A DNA stretch of 64,000 bases from Saccharibacillus sp. CPCC 101409 (GTDB lineage: Bacteria > Bacillota > Bacilli > Paenibacillales > Paenibacillaceae). The position numbers and the translations under genes are program-made. Below, piece by piece: positions 8,482 through 17,880 of the stretch (within the stretch, counting starts at the first letter, position 1; every line of letters starts with the position of its first letter). Under the pieces are notes generated by a model. That model saw only the letters and a program-made list of their open reading frames with translations. It searched no databases and was not told where the DNA came from. The stretch lies in assembly GCF_030518235.1 (NCBI RefSeq), contig NZ_JAULSA010000012.1, positions 1 to 64,000 on the forward strand, given 5' to 3'.

Positions 8482-9516
8482 ATGACCGATTTGTTTTCGA
8501 GTTTTGAATATAAAGGATTGAAGCTGCCGAACCGGATCGTCATGCCGCCGATGTGCCAGTATTCGGTGGAGAAAGAAGACGGGATTCCAAGCGAATGGCA
8601 CGATGTGCATTATATCAGCCGCGCGGTCGGCGGGACCGGATTCATTATCGCGGAAATGTCGGGCATTCATCCGGACGGACGGATTACGAACCGCGATACG
8701 GGTATATGGAGCGACGAGATGATTCCGGCCTGGCGCAAGATTGTGGACGGTATCCATCGTTACGGCGCCAAAGCGGCGATCCAGCTCGGCCATGCGGGCC
8801 GCAAAGCGGAAGACGCGCAGCCTCCGGTCGCCCCGTCGGCAATCGCGTTCGACGATACGTACCGGACGCCGCGGGCGCTGACGACCGAAGAAGTGCGCGA
8901 GACGGTCCGGCTGTACGCCGACGCCGCCCGCCGGGCGATCGAAGCGGGTTTCGATACCGTGGAGATTCACGGGGCGCACGGCTACCTGATCCATCAGTTC
9001 CATTCGCCGCTGACCAATAAGCGCGATGACGAATACGGGCGCGATCTGGCGCTGTTCGGCGAAGAAGTGACGCGCGCCGTGCGGGCGGAAGTGCCGGCGG
9101 ATATGCCGGTGCTGATGCGGGTATCCGCGGCCGAATATGTGGACGGAGGCTACGGCGTGGACGAGATTATCGAGACCTGCCGCCGCTACCGCGACGCCGG
9201 CGCGGAGATCTTCCATATCTCGTCCGGCGGCGAAGGTCCGATCGGAGCCGGCGGCGCGCCGGGCGCAGGACCGGGCTATCAGGTCGTTCTGGCGGAAAAA
9301 GTGCGCGAAGCGCTCGGCGTGCCGGTGATTGCGGTCGGCATGCTGGACGAATTCGTGGACGCCCAGCGCGTCGTGACCGAAGGACGCGCGGAGCTGGTCG
9401 CGATCGGACGCGGCATGCTGCGCGATCCGTACTGGGCCGTGCATGCGTCGCGCGCGCTGAGCGGCGTGCTCGAAGTGCCGGAGCCGTACCGGCGCGGCTA
9501 TCGCGCATCGAAGTAA
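8482..9516 (+). CDS. namA: NADPH dehydrogenase, old yellow enzyme family (YqjM type), 344 aa
   Basis: An FMN-dependent ene-reductase that reduces activated C=C bonds of electrophiles with NADPH. The N-terminus NRIVMPPMCQYS places Cys25 where YqjM has its redox-modulating Cys26. HGAHGYL holds the substrate-binding His pair, and AIGRGMLRDPYW is the C-terminal FMN phosphate and arginine-finger region. Length equals the YqjM class (~338 aa). It is monocistronic, with a promoter at 8395 and a terminator at 9520. Confidence 0.92.
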   Translation: MTDLFSSFEYKGLKLPNRIVMPPMCQYSVEKEDGIPSEWHDVHYISRAVGGTGFIIAEMSGIHPDGRITNRDTGIWSDEMIPAWRKIVDGIHRYGAKAAIQLGHAGRKAEDAQPPVAPSAIAFDDTYRTPRALTTEEVRETVRLYADAARRAIEAGFDTVEIHGAHGYLIHQFHSPLTNKRDDEYGRDLALFGEEVTRAVRAEVPADMPVLMRVSAAEYVDGGYGVDEIIETCRRYRDAGAEIFHISSGGEGPIGAGGAPGAGPGYQVVLAEKVREALGVPVIAVGMLDEFVDAQRVVTEGRAELVAIGRGMLRDPYWAVHASRALSGVLEVPEPYRRGYRASK

Positions 9517-9519
9517 CCT

Positions 9520-9564
9520 CCCCCGCCCCGCGGCGCGGCTTTCGGCCGGGACGGCGGGGTTTTT
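9520..9564 (+). terminator. Terminator of namA
   Basis: CCCCGCC pairs with GGCGGGG around a GC-rich inner hairpin, followed by TTTTT. It separates namA from pyrK. Confidence 0.8.
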
Positions 9565-9679
9565 GCCTGTCCGCGGCATTCCTTTCCGCGCGGCAGTGAC
9601 GCATATCATAGCGTGTCTGTGCCCGGGCGGGCATCATAGACAAGATATGCGCAAGCTGAAGGATCAGGGGGAGGTTTAT

Positions 9680-10372
9680 ATGTCCACAATCATTTCCAAC
9701 CGGCGGGTGGCAAAAGGGATTTACGTGATGCACGCGGAAGGGCGTTTCGAAGCGAAACGGGGACAATTTTTTATGGTGCGGGGCTGGGAAGGTTATCCGC
9801 TGCTGGCGCGTCCGCTCAGCGTATACGACCAGGACGAGTACGGCGTCAAGTTTCTATATAAAGTCGCGGGAGAAGGCACGCAGATGCTGTCGCGGATGAG
9901 CGCGGGCGATTCCGTTACGCTGCTCGGTCCGCTCGGCAGCGGCTTTCCCGAAGCGCGGGGGCGCACGGCGCTCGTGGGAGGCGGGATCGGGATCGCGCCT
10001 CTTTTTTATGCCGCCAAACACATGGAGCAGGCCGATCTGTACCTGGGCTTCAGCGAGGAAGTATACGAAGAACAAGAATTCCGTTCGCTCGGCCACCGGT
10101 TGGAGATCGACTGCGGCGGCATCGTGCTGGACCGTGTGAACTTCGACGATTACGATACGATCTTCGTCTGCGGACCGGAGCCCATGCTGCGCGCCGCCCA
10201 GATGAAAAGCGTGATGTCCTCCGGACGCGCCGCCGTATACGTTTCGCTGGAGAACCGGATGGCCTGCGGCATCGGCGCGTGCCTCGTATGCAGCGTGGGC
10301 TGCGAGAACGGACGCAAAAAAGCGTGCAGCGACGGACCTGTTTTTCGCGCGGAGGAGGTGGTGCTGGCATGA
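9680..10372 (+). CDS. pyrK: Dihydroorotate dehydrogenase B electron-transfer subunit, 230 aa
   Basis: Carries FAD and a [2Fe-2S] cluster and passes electrons from PyrD to NAD. The ferredoxin-reductase-like FAD part includes RPLSVYD near 44-50. The NAD part has GGGIGIAPL near 100-108 and FVCGPEPML. Cluster cysteines are C196, C201, C204 and C216, in CGIGACLVC and a later Cys, the PyrK spacing. I chose ATG 9680, which follows GGGGGAGG, over an upstream in-frame start that would add a non-homologous leader. It overlaps pyrD by four bases. Confidence 0.93.
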   Translation: MSTIISNRRVAKGIYVMHAEGRFEAKRGQFFMVRGWEGYPLLARPLSVYDQDEYGVKFLYKVAGEGTQMLSRMSAGDSVTLLGPLGSGFPEARGRTALVGGGIGIAPLFYAAKHMEQADLYLGFSEEVYEEQEFRSLGHRLEIDCGGIVLDRVNFDDYDTIFVCGPEPMLRAAQMKSVMSSGRAAVYVSLENRMACGIGACLVCSVGCENGRKKACSDGPVFRAEEVVLA

Positions 10373-11331
10373 CGCATACGACCGATTCAACGCGGACGAA
10401 CCTGGACACCGTATGTTCCGTCGCCGGCGTTTCGTTTAAAAATCCCGTCGTGATGGCTTCCGGGACGTTCGGCTTCGGCCGCGAATACGGCAGGCTGTAC
10501 GATGTGTCGCGTCTGGGCGGCATTTCGGGCAAAGGCGTAACCCTGCTGCCGAGACCGGGCAACGCCGGCATCCGCGTGTACGAGACGCCGTCGGGCATGC
10601 TGAACAGCGTGGGGCTGGAGAATCCGGGCATCCGCGCTTTTTTGGAAGAAGAATGCGCGGACTGGGAAAAACTCGACACCGTGCGCATTGTCAATCTGGG
10701 CGGCGGAACGGTGCGCGATTACGCGGAAGGCGCGCGGATGATCGACGAGGACGCGCAGGCGCGCGCCGCCTCGGGACGCAAAGCGGTCGATATGATCGAG
10801 CTGAATATCTCCTGCCCGAACGTCAAAGAAGGCGGCATGGCTTACGGCGTCAAGACGTGCATCGCCCGCGAGGTGGTCCGGGAAGTGCGCGCCGCGACGA
10901 AGCTGCCGCTGATGGTCAAGCTGTCGCCGAACGCGGAAGATATCGCCGATATGGCGGCGATGTGCGAAGAAGAAGGCGCGGAAGCGGTATCGCTGATCAA
11001 CACCCTTTCGGGAATGAAGATCGACGCGCGCAGGCGGCGCAGCGTGTTTGAGAACCTGTATGCGGGGTTGTCCGGCCCGGCGATCAAACCGATCGCGCTG
11101 CGCATGGTGCACCAGGTGTGCAAACGCGTGAACATCCCGGTCATCGGCATGGGCGGAGTAAGCGGCGCCGAAGACCTGATCGAGTTTATTATGGCCGGCG
11201 CCGAAGCGGTGCAGGTCGGGACCTATAACTTCGTCAACTGGCAGGCGGGACCGGATCTGGTGGACGGCGTGGAGCGCTTTATGCGCGAAGAAGGCATCCG
11301 CAGCCTGAGCGAGATTCGCGGCATTCTGTAG
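10369..11331 (+). CDS. pyrD: Dihydroorotate dehydrogenase, class 1B catalytic subunit, 320 aa
   Basis: Oxidises dihydroorotate to orotate in pyrimidine synthesis, using FMN and partner PyrK. Visible signatures are [13 protein letters not shown] at the start, [11 protein letters not shown] with the class 1 catalytic Cys, PLMVKLSPN and IGMGGV for FMN phosphate. ATG 10369 overlaps the pyrK stop, with GGAGGAGG before it. pyrK-pyrD stand apart from other pyr genes here, unlike the long pyr operon of Bacillus, and are followed 15 bases later by an LpdD-like gene. Confidence 0.93.
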   Translation: MTHTTDSTRTNLDTVCSVAGVSFKNPVVMASGTFGFGREYGRLYDVSRLGGISGKGVTLLPRPGNAGIRVYETPSGMLNSVGLENPGIRAFLEEECADWEKLDTVRIVNLGGGTVRDYAEGARMIDEDAQARAASGRKAVDMIELNISCPNVKEGGMAYGVKTCIAREVVREVRAATKLPLMVKLSPNAEDIADMAAMCEEEGAEAVSLINTLSGMKIDARRRRSVFENLYAGLSGPAIKPIALRMVHQVCKRVNIPVIGMGGVSGAEDLIEFIMAGAEAVQVGTYNFVNWQAGPDLVDGVERFMREEGIRSLSEIRGIL

Positions 11332-11346
11332 AGAGGAGCGGGGCGG

Positions 11347-11736
11347 ATGCACAGCAATCAAGCGGCAAAAGAAGAGACGGCGTTCAATCCGGACGATATT
11401 CGCGCGCAGCGGACGGAGGTGGGGCGCGACACGCTCATTACCGTCACCGGCGGAGCCGCCCATATCGGCGCGGTTTCGACCGCTTATTGGACGGAGAGCG
11501 GCATCGAGGTCCGCACGACGACGGTTCCGGGACACAAAGAGCATCTGCTGAGCGAACCGGCCGCGCGCCGCGCCGCCGACATGCTGAATCGGACCGTCAC
11601 CGTAGTGATGGGGATTCACTACGACGCAATCTCGGCCGAAGAGATCGCGGAGACTTCGAGCGTCGCGATGCGGCGGCTGGAAGAGGCGCTGTCGGATCGT
11701 TCGAATGCGGAGCGGCAGGCGGAAAAAATAATTTAA
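11347..11736 (+). CDS. LpdD-like small protein, 129 aa
   Basis: The core TLITVTGGAAHIGAVSTAY resembles the conserved ITGGxxPHIGA segment of the family around LpdD, the small subunit or chaperone of prenylated-FMN gallate decarboxylases. No UbiD-type decarboxylase is encoded nearby, so the role here is unknown. GAGAGGAGCGGGG precedes ATG 11347. It is 15 bases after pyrD and probably in the same mRNA. Family assignment is from memory of the motif and is moderate. Confidence 0.6.
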   Translation: MHSNQAAKEETAFNPDDIRAQRTEVGRDTLITVTGGAAHIGAVSTAYWTESGIEVRTTTVPGHKEHLLSEPAARRAADMLNRTVTVVMGIHYDAISAEEIAETSSVAMRRLEEALSDRSNAERQAEKII

Positions 11737-11755
11737 AAACTTTTTTTGCAACGAT

Positions 11756-11781
11756 GAAACCGATTCTGTTCGTTCCCGTAA
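11756..11781 (+). promoter_or_regulatory. Sigma-W type ECF promoter for pspA
   Basis: TGAAAC (11756-11761), exactly 16 bases, CGTA (11778-11781). This is the consensus published for Bacillus sigma-W, which also drives pspA in B. subtilis. It lies 68 bases before the pspA start. Confidence 0.8.
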
Positions 11782-11848
11782 TAGAAAGGGTAATGGTTCT
11801 GGCAGCGATTGAAGAATCATCAAGAATACGATTGAGGAGGCAAAAAGG

Positions 11849-12520
11849 ATGTCCGTTTTTAAACGACTGAGAGATCTCACTTTATCCAACGTTTACGCTT
11901 TGATCGAGAAGGCGGAAGATCCGGTCAAGCTGACGGATCAATACATTCGCGACATGCAGGAAGACCTGGCCGACGCGGAGAAGGCGGTTGCGGCGCAGAT
12001 CGCGATCGAGAAGAAGTTCAAGCAGCTCTACGAAGAACAACAGGAGCTTGTGAACCGCCGCACCGAACAGGCGCATATGGCCGCCAAAGCCCAGAACGTC
12101 GATCTCGCCCGCCGCGCGCTCGAAGAGAAGAACGCCGCCGAGCAGAAGATGAACGAGTACAAGAACAGCTTCGACCAGAACAAGGCCGCCGCCGACAATC
12201 TGAGAAGCAAGCTCGAAGAAATGCGCAAGCAGCTCGGCGAGATGAAGAACAAGCGCGATACGCTGGTCGCCCGCTACAGCGCGGCCAAAGCGCAAACGGA
12301 AATCAACAAAACGATGTCCGGCTTCAATTCCGATAGCGCGACTTCCGGCCTGAAACGGATGGAAGAAAAGATGCTCAATATGGAAGCGCAGGCCGAAGCG
12401 AGCAACGAAATGTCTTCCAAAGGCAAATCGCTCGACGACGAATTCGCGGAAATGGGCAAAAACACGGCGGTGGAAAGCGAACTTGCCGAACTGATGAAAC
12501 AGTACGAGAAAAAAGAATAA
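11849..12520 (+). CDS. pspA: Phage shock protein A / IM30 family, 223 aa
   Basis: A peripheral membrane scaffold that protects the inner membrane under envelope stress. The N-terminal amphipathic helix (MSVFKRLRDLTLSNVYALIEKAEDP) is followed by a long coiled-coil domain to about 200 and a short acidic tail. Length matches PspA/LiaH/Vipp1-core proteins. ATG 11849 follows GAGGAGGC. The promoter matches sigma-W. The downstream DUF350 gene parallels the E. coli yjfJ-yjfL pairing of a PspA-like protein with DUF350. Confidence 0.93.
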   Translation: MSVFKRLRDLTLSNVYALIEKAEDPVKLTDQYIRDMQEDLADAEKAVAAQIAIEKKFKQLYEEQQELVNRRTEQAHMAAKAQNVDLARRALEEKNAAEQKMNEYKNSFDQNKAAADNLRSKLEEMRKQLGEMKNKRDTLVARYSAAKAQTEINKTMSGFNSDSATSGLKRMEEKMLNMEAQAEASNEMSSKGKSLDDEFAEMGKNTAVESELAELMKQYEKKE

Positions 12521-12558
12521 GGGCTGAGCGCGCCGGTATCGCGGCAAGCGGCAGCCTG

Positions 12559-12600
12559 GCGAAGGGGAACGCGTGTACGCGGCGGCTCCCTTCGCTTTTT
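12559..12600 (+). terminator. Intercistronic terminator/attenuator after pspA
   Basis: GCGAAGGG (12559-12566) pairs with CCCTTCGC (12588-12595), then TTTTT. The next gene starts 42 bases later with no strong promoter of its own, so partial readthrough could set the PspA to DUF350 ratio. Confidence 0.7.
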
Positions 12601-12641
12601 CATGGTTAAATACATACGGTGCGTACGAAGGAGGGCGGAAA

Positions 12642-13052
12642 GTGGAATTTTCGGATTTGGCACGGCTCGTAGTATGGACGCTTTCCGGCGCTGTACTGCT
12701 TACACTGCTGATGTTTATCGACTCGCTGTTTACGAAGTACAAAGACTTTCAGGAATTGAAAAAAGGCAATCTGGCCGTTACGGTGCGCCTGGTCATGAAG
12801 ATTTTCGCGCAGGGTTTTATCCTGACCCAGGTGCTGGAACGCTCGCCGAGTATTGTGAATGCCTGGATCGTGTCGTTCGTGTCGTTCGTGATCCTGCTGC
12901 TGCTGGAAAGCGCGTTTGAATTCGTGCTGAAAAAGTGGGGCGGACTCAATCTCGACGAGGGCACGGAACGCGGCAACGTCGCGCACGGGCTGTTCGCCGG
13001 CACGCTGCACGTTGTCGGGGCGCTGATTATTGTGGCGGCGCAGTCGATCTGA
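12642..13052 (+). CDS. DUF350-family membrane protein, 136 aa
   Basis: A YjfL-like small integral membrane protein of unknown molecular role, with four hydrophobic segments: about 10-30, 50-65, 78-95 and the C-terminal ~20 residues (GTLHVVGALIIVAAQSI). GTG 12642 follows GGAGGGCGG; the longer in-frame start would run through the hairpin before it. It lies behind pspA, and DUF350 with PspA homologues is a recurring pair, so a membrane-stress role is inferred. Confidence 0.78.
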   Translation: MEFSDLARLVVWTLSGAVLLTLLMFIDSLFTKYKDFQELKKGNLAVTVRLVMKIFAQGFILTQVLERSPSIVNAWIVSFVSFVILLLLESAFEFVLKKWGGLNLDEGTERGNVAHGLFAGTLHVVGALIIVAAQSI

Positions 13053-13072
13053 GATCTGAAGCTTTGAGCGAC

Positions 13073-13101
13073 AAAAGGGACGGCTTCCGCCGTCCCTTTT
13101 T
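13073..13101. terminator. Bidirectional terminator between DUF350 gene and xerS
   Basis: AAAAGGGACGG pairs with CCGTCCCTTTT around a four-base loop. It serves both converging genes. Confidence 0.85.
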
Positions 13102-13110
13102 GCATACCGT

Positions 13111-14205
13111 TTATTCCGCTTGCTCCTCGCCGCCGCGGCGCTCGATCGCTTCGGACATCGTTTTATCCGTCAGATGCGCGTAGATCTCGGTCGTTTCGGT
13201 GGAGGCGTGGCCGAGCTGTTCTTTCGTTTTATAGATATCGTTTTGCAGATAGTAATCGGTCGCGAACGAATGGCGAAGCTTGTGTACGGTCAGCGAAGGC
13301 TTGCCGAAGCGTTTGGCGTACTTGATAATCATCGCCTGCACCGCCCGCTTGGTCATGCGCTTGCCTTCTTTTTGTCCGTTGGGAACGGCCAGGAAAAGAG
13401 CTTTTTCGCGTTTGGGCACCGCATACTCGCTTTCGCGCAGCGGCAGGTAGCGTTCCAGGTCGGCCCGGGCCTGGTCGCGGAAATAGACGGGCGTTTTGAA
13501 CGTTTCGTCGTTGCTGCCTTTGCGCATCACATGCAGCAGCTTGTTGCCCAGATCGAGATCGCTCAGATTGAGGTTGATGACTTCCGATACGCGCAGACCG
13601 GAATTCAGGATCAGGCTGGCGATCGAGGCGTCTCGTTCTTTATTTTTGGCATGGGCGTACAGCGCCTGCTTGTTGTCCGCGACGTCCGCCGCGTATCCTT
13701 CCCGGATATAGCCGATAAAGTTCTCCAGCTCTTCTTCTTCGAGAATTTTGCCTTTGAGCTTGGCGGCGGTGTCCTTGGGCTTGTTCGTGCGCTTGATCTC
13801 GATCTTGGCCATCACGTTGCGCTTGAGCAGCGGATAGAAATGTTCGTCTTCGGCGATCTGGCTCAGATAATGGAACAGCGAGCGCAGCGCCGACAGCTTG
13901 CGGGTGACGGTCGTGCGGGAATTGGTGCCTTCGGTGCGCGTGGTCAAATGCAGCCGGTAGCCGGTTACGTTTTCCATCCGCAGCGCTTCCAGTTCTTCCA
14001 GCGTCACGCCGCTCAGCGAAGCCGCTTCGGACAATCCTTCGGCGCGCAGCCAGTTGAAGAAAGACTCGTAATCCCTGACATATTCCAGCAGCGTGGACGG
14101 GGAAAGGTCGGGGAGCTTGTAGTCGATAAACTGCTGCACGTACCACGGCATGTCCGGCAGCTTTTCGCCCAGCCGCGCGCGGTCGATCGTTTTTTGAATG
14201 CTCAT
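13111..14205 (-). CDS. xerS: Tyrosine recombinase XerS, 364 aa
   Basis: A site-specific recombinase resembling streptococcal XerS, which alone resolves chromosome dimers at a dif-like site. The N-terminal DNA-binding part contains MPWYVQQFIDYKL and a SAM-like helical domain. The catalytic part has SGLRVSEVINLNLSDLD (first Arg), HKLRHSFATDYY (His-x-x-Arg) and LGHASTETTEIYAH with the nucleophile Tyr. ATG 14205 follows AAGGGGGC, and length is close to the ~356 aa of XerS. No phage genes surround it, so a housekeeping role is likely. Confidence 0.85.
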   Translation of the reverse strand: MSIQKTIDRARLGEKLPDMPWYVQQFIDYKLPDLSPSTLLEYVRDYESFFNWLRAEGLSEAASLSGVTLEELEALRMENVTGYRLHLTTRTEGTNSRTTVTRKLSALRSLFHYLSQIAEDEHFYPLLKRNVMAKIEIKRTNKPKDTAAKLKGKILEEEELENFIGYIREGYAADVADNKQALYAHAKNKERDASIASLILNSGLRVSEVINLNLSDLDLGNKLLHVMRKGSNDETFKTPVYFRDQARADLERYLPLRESEYAVPKREKALFLAVPNGQKEGKRMTKRAVQAMIIKYAKRFGKPSLTVHKLRHSFATDYYLQNDIYKTKEQLGHASTETTEIYAHLTDKTMSEAIERRGGEEQAE

Positions 14206-14396
14206 GGGCTTGCCCCCTTTATGTAAAAGTAACGGTTGAATCTGCATGGTTCGGTTGTCGATACGCTTTATTTTAACACAGCCGGGCCCTGCGCGTACAA
14301 ACGGCTGTTCGCGCGCGGAAGTTGCCGAAGAAAGGCCGGGTCGGTTACGATGGAACGGAAGATGCGGACAAACCGTCGTCAAAGGAGCCGAGAACA

Positions 14397-14888
14397 ATGA
14401 GCATGGATGTGGAGTTGGAGCTTGTGCCGGAAAGCCGCAAAGCGGTAATCGAGCGTTTGCTCCAGTTTTATTTGTACGATTTCACGCTGTATCTGAATAT
14501 CGCCGTCGACGAGGAAGGGCGCTTCCCGGATTACCCGGACCTGCACGAGTTCTGGACGCTGCCGGAGCGCAAGTTTCCGTTCCTGATCCGGGCTGACGGG
14601 GAAATTGCCGGCTTCGCCCTGGTCGAACGCACGGACGACGGACGCAAGCCCTCGTACTACATGGTGGAATTCTTCGTGCTGCAAAAGTTCCGCCGCGGCG
14701 GCGTGGGCAGCCGCGCGGCGACCCGGCTGTTCGAGCGGTTCCGCGGGCGCTGGAAAGTGACGCAGCTCGGCAACAACGAACCGGCGCAGCGTTTCTGGCG
14801 CAATGTGATCGGAACGTATACGGCCGGAAGCTACAAAGAACGGACGCATCCGTTTCAAGGCCATCCGAGCCAGTATTTCGACAGCTGA
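14397..14888 (+). CDS. GNAT-family acetyltransferase, 163 aa
   Basis: A GNAT fold: the beta strand with GEIAGFALVER, then VEFFVLQKFRRGGVGSRAA, which holds the acetyl-CoA pyrophosphate loop, and a C-terminal W-K-V-T-Q-L-G-N-NEPAQRFW segment typical of motif B. ATG 14397 follows AAAGGAGCC. The substrate is unknown. It stands alone between xerS (opposite strand) and the aldo/keto reductase. Confidence 0.8.
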   Translation: MSMDVELELVPESRKAVIERLLQFYLYDFTLYLNIAVDEEGRFPDYPDLHEFWTLPERKFPFLIRADGEIAGFALVERTDDGRKPSYYMVEFFVLQKFRRGGVGSRAATRLFERFRGRWKVTQLGNNEPAQRFWRNVIGTYTAGSYKERTHPFQGHPSQYFDS

Positions 14889-15026
14889 CCTTTTTGGGCT
14901 TCTCTGCGCGCCATGAAACACCGTTTTCACGAAAAGAAGTTTGCGAATACGCTTTCTTTTCTATCCGGTTGGGGTAATGATGCAATGGACTGAACGACTT
15001 TATCGCCCAGACGAGGAGGAAACAGA

Positions 15027-15914
15027 ATGGAAAGAAGAACGTACGGGAACACCGGAATGGAAGTGAGCGTACTGGGCTTCGGCGGCTCGGAGATCGGCAG
15101 AGGCGTTTCCCAGTCGGACGTGGACAAACTGCTCGGCAGCGCGATCGACGAGGGGCTCAATATTATCGATACGGCGGAATGCTACGGCGACAGCGAAGAA
15201 CTGATCGGCAAAGCGATTTCGCATCGCCGGGACGATTTCTACCTGTTTACCAAATGCGGACACGCCGCGGGCGTCGACGGACCCGATTGGGACCCGCGCA
15301 CACTGGCGGAGACGATCGACCGCAGCCTGAAACGGCTCCAGGTCGACCACGTCGATATGATCCACCTGCACAGCTGCTCGGAGGAAGTGCTGCGCCAGGG
15401 CGCGGTGATCGAAGTGCTGCAGCGGGCCAAAAAAGACGGTAAAACGCGCTTTATCGGCTACAGCGGCGATACGACCGATGCGTTGTACGCGGTTCGCACC
15501 GATGTGTTCGACAGCCTGGAAACCTCGCTGAATATCGCCGATCAGGAGATTATCGATCTGGCGCTGCCGGAAGCCGTCAAGCGCAATATGGGCGTGACCG
15601 TCAAGCGTCCGATCGCCAACGCGGCCTGGCTGTTCGATACGGTCAACCCGGACGAATACGCTTATGCGTACTGGAACCGGCTGCGCGATCTGAGCTACGG
15701 GTTCCTGTCGCAGGACGATTCGATCGGCACGGCGCTGCGTTTTACATTGTCGACGCCGGGCGTGCACACGGCCATCGTCGGCACGACCAAGCCGACGCGC
15801 TGGCACGATAACGCCAAGCTGCTCGAAGCCGGGCCGCTGCCGGAAGAGCAGTACCGGGAGATCCGGGACCGCTGGAAAGCGGTCGCGCCGGCGGACTGGA
15901 CGGGACGCGGCTAA
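15027..15914 (+). CDS. Aldo/keto reductase, 295 aa
   Basis: A TIM-barrel NADPH-dependent oxidoreductase. The tetrad residues lie in NIIDTAECYGDSE (Asp, Tyr), FYLFTKCGH (Lys) and DMIHLHSC (His). The C-terminal nucleotide-binding segment AIVGTTKPTRWHDNAKLLE is also present. ATG 15027 follows GAGGAGG. The physiological carbonyl substrate is unknown. Confidence 0.87.
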   Translation: MERRTYGNTGMEVSVLGFGGSEIGRGVSQSDVDKLLGSAIDEGLNIIDTAECYGDSEELIGKAISHRRDDFYLFTKCGHAAGVDGPDWDPRTLAETIDRSLKRLQVDHVDMIHLHSCSEEVLRQGAVIEVLQRAKKDGKTRFIGYSGDTTDALYAVRTDVFDSLETSLNIADQEIIDLALPEAVKRNMGVTVKRPIANAAWLFDTVNPDEYAYAYWNRLRDLSYGFLSQDDSIGTALRFTLSTPGVHTAIVGTTKPTRWHDNAKLLEAGPLPEEQYREIRDRWKAVAPADWTGRG

Positions 15915-15978
15915 ACGTCTCTTCGATCCGTGGACTCAGGACGTTCGTTTAATCCTTCGGCCCAACTTGCATAATGAC

Positions 15979-16015
15979 AAAAGCCCCGCTTTCGCTTCGG
16001 CGAAAACGGGGCTTT
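15979..16015. terminator. Terminator between converging genes
   Basis: AAAGCCCCGCTTTCG pairs with CGAAAACGGGGCTTT with one mismatch. It ends the AI-2E family gene (minus) and probably the aldo/keto reductase gene. Confidence 0.8.
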
Positions 16016-16047
16016 GCCGTGTCCGGCTCGGCCTGCGCGGGGCAGGG

Positions 16048-17178
16048 CTACAAATAAAGCTGCGAACGCAGTTTGAACCAGTCGAACACATGGGTCGCCA
16101 GCACTTTCAGCACGGCGTAACCCGGCACGGCGAGCAGGATGCCGACGACGCCGAACAGATTGCCGGCCGTCAGGATTACGAAGATGATCGTGATCGGATG
16201 AATCTTGAGCGATTTGCCCATGATCTGCGGCGAGATGAACTTGCCTTCGACCAGCTGTACGACCGTCCAGACGATGACCATTTTGAGCAGCATGATCGGC
16301 GATGTGACCGCGGCGACGATAATCGCCGGCGTGATCGCGATCGCAGGTCCCAGATACGGCACGATCGCGGTGCAGGCGGCGACGATCGCGAGCACCAGCG
16401 AGTACTCCAGGCCGATAATCCGGTAGCCGATATACAGCAGGAAGCCGATACACATGCTGACGATAATCTGGCCGCGGATATACGAGCTGATCTGGTGGTT
16501 CGTTTCCTGCAGAACGGTAAGCGTGCCCGGACGCAGTTTGCTCGGGACGAAGCTCAGGATATATCCCGGAAGCTTGCGGCCGTCCTTGAGCAGATAGAAC
16601 AGGATGAACGGCAGCGTCACGATCGCCAGCACCAGTTCCTTGACTACGCCGAGCACGCCGCCGATCCCGGTCCAGGTATGGTTCAGGATGGTCGTGGCGC
16701 GCTCCGAAAGCGTGCTTGCGATTTCCTGCGCGTTCAGATTCGTCGTTTCCTGGAACTGGTTGACGAAGTCGCTGCCGATCCATTTTTCGAATTCGGTCTG
16801 GATCGTCTGGCTGTACGCCGGGAAGTTCTGGAAGAAGCCCAGCAGCTGTTCGCGGATAACCGGCACGATCAGCATGATAATCGACATCAGGATGCCGATG
16901 ATCAGCACATACAGGAACAAGATGGTATGTACGCGTTTGACGTTCTTTCTTTCCATGTAATCCACGATCGGGTTAAGCACGTAATAGACGACTCCCGTCA
17001 GAATGATCGGCAGCACGATCGTTTTGATCAGCACCAGGAGCGGGTTGAAGATAAATGTGATTTTGGAAAAAATAAGCACATTTACGCCGACCAGCAGCGC
17101 GATGAACAGAAACAGCACGAATTTGTTGTTCAGAAACAATCTTCGGAATCGGCCAGACCAGGCTCGCGGTTGATTCAT
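16048..17178 (-). CDS. AI-2E family transporter (PerM/YdbI type), 376 aa
   Basis: A polytopic membrane protein with about eight helices: two near the N-terminus ([36 protein letters not shown]), a soluble loop at ~100-160, then the conserved core [14 protein letters not shown] and the C-terminal block [23 protein letters not shown]. Family members have been assigned quorum-signal export or Na+/H+ exchange; the function here is open. I chose ATG 17178, which has GGAG eight bases before it, over a start five codons upstream. Confidence 0.85.
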   Translation of the reverse strand: MNQPRAWSGRFRRLFLNNKFVLFLFIALLVGVNVLIFSKITFIFNPLLVLIKTIVLPIILTGVVYYVLNPIVDYMERKNVKRVHTILFLYVLIIGILMSIIMLIVPVIREQLLGFFQNFPAYSQTIQTEFEKWIGSDFVNQFQETTNLNAQEIASTLSERATTILNHTWTGIGGVLGVVKELVLAIVTLPFILFYLLKDGRKLPGYILSFVPSKLRPGTLTVLQETNHQISSYIRGQIIVSMCIGFLLYIGYRIIGLEYSLVLAIVAACTAIVPYLGPAIAITPAIIVAAVTSPIMLLKMVIVWTVVQLVEGKFISPQIMGKSLKIHPITIIFVILTAGNLFGVVGILLAVPGYAVLKVLATHVFDWFKLRSQLYL

Positions 17179-17269
17179 TCGACACTTCTCCATTCTTGAC
17201 TTGATCTATCCCGGGGCGGCGGGACACGTTCTGTGTTCAAGCATACAAAATGAGCAAAAACGACGCAAG

Positions 17270-17851
17270 TTACAGTGGCGAAGAAGAGATCTGCGCGTTC
17301 AACGCGTTTCGATCGATTCCGTGTCCTTCCAGCAGGAGCAGCAGCTGCTTGACCATCTCGGACGCCGGATACGGCATGGAGCGGACGATCCACCATTCCA
17401 GCAAACCGACCACCGCCGTTGTCAGGAACTGCACCGCGATCTCGCGATTAAGCAGGTCCCGGCGTTCCAGGCAGTCGAACTGGCGCTCGATCCCCTGCTT
17501 CAGCATGGCGGCAAGCCGCGCGCGAAACACGGGGATGCTTTCCTGACGGATCAGCACGGAGAAAATTTCGGCGTTGCGCTCCAGATACTCGAATGTACGC
17601 AGCAGCGACTCCTCGGGAGGCGCGGATAAATCGTACGGCCGGCAGCTGTCGTCCAGCTCCTGCAAATACGTTTCGATGCAGCGGGTCAGCAGATCGAACT
17701 TGTCTTCGTAATGCAGGTAGACCGTTCCCCGGTTGACGTCGGCGCGCTCGGCGATTTCGTTGATCGTGATCCGCTCGAAATCTTTCTCCTTCAACAGCTC
17801 CATAAAAGCTTCGGTAATGGTCTCTCTCGTTTTACGTACGCGTCTGTCCAA
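17270..17851 (-). CDS. TetR/AcrR-family regulator, 193 aa
   Basis: Residues ~1-50 form the TetR helix-turn-helix (TRETITEAFMELLKEKDFERITINEIAERADVNRGTVY read in segments), followed by a TetR C-terminal ligand domain. I prefer the TTG start at 17851, preceded by AAGGAGAAG; the ATG further upstream would add ~23 unmatched residues. Divergent from the ketopantoate-reductase-like gene at 18015; repeats in the shared promoter region are the probable operator. Confidence 0.82.
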   Translation of the reverse strand: MDRRVRKTRETITEAFMELLKEKDFERITINEIAERADVNRGTVYLHYEDKFDLLTRCIETYLQELDDSCRPYDLSAPPEESLLRTFEYLERNAEIFSVLIRQESIPVFRARLAAMLKQGIERQFDCLERRDLLNREIAVQFLTTAVVGLLEWWIVRSMPYPASEMVKQLLLLLEGHGIDRNALNAQISSSPL

Positions 17852-17880
17852 TGGTTTCTTCTCCTTTTCTGAACATTTCG

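Noticed and set aside
13111-14205. Integrase of a prophage or genomic island
   Set aside because: The protein fits XerS with housekeeping neighbours; no attachment repeats or phage genes were seen.
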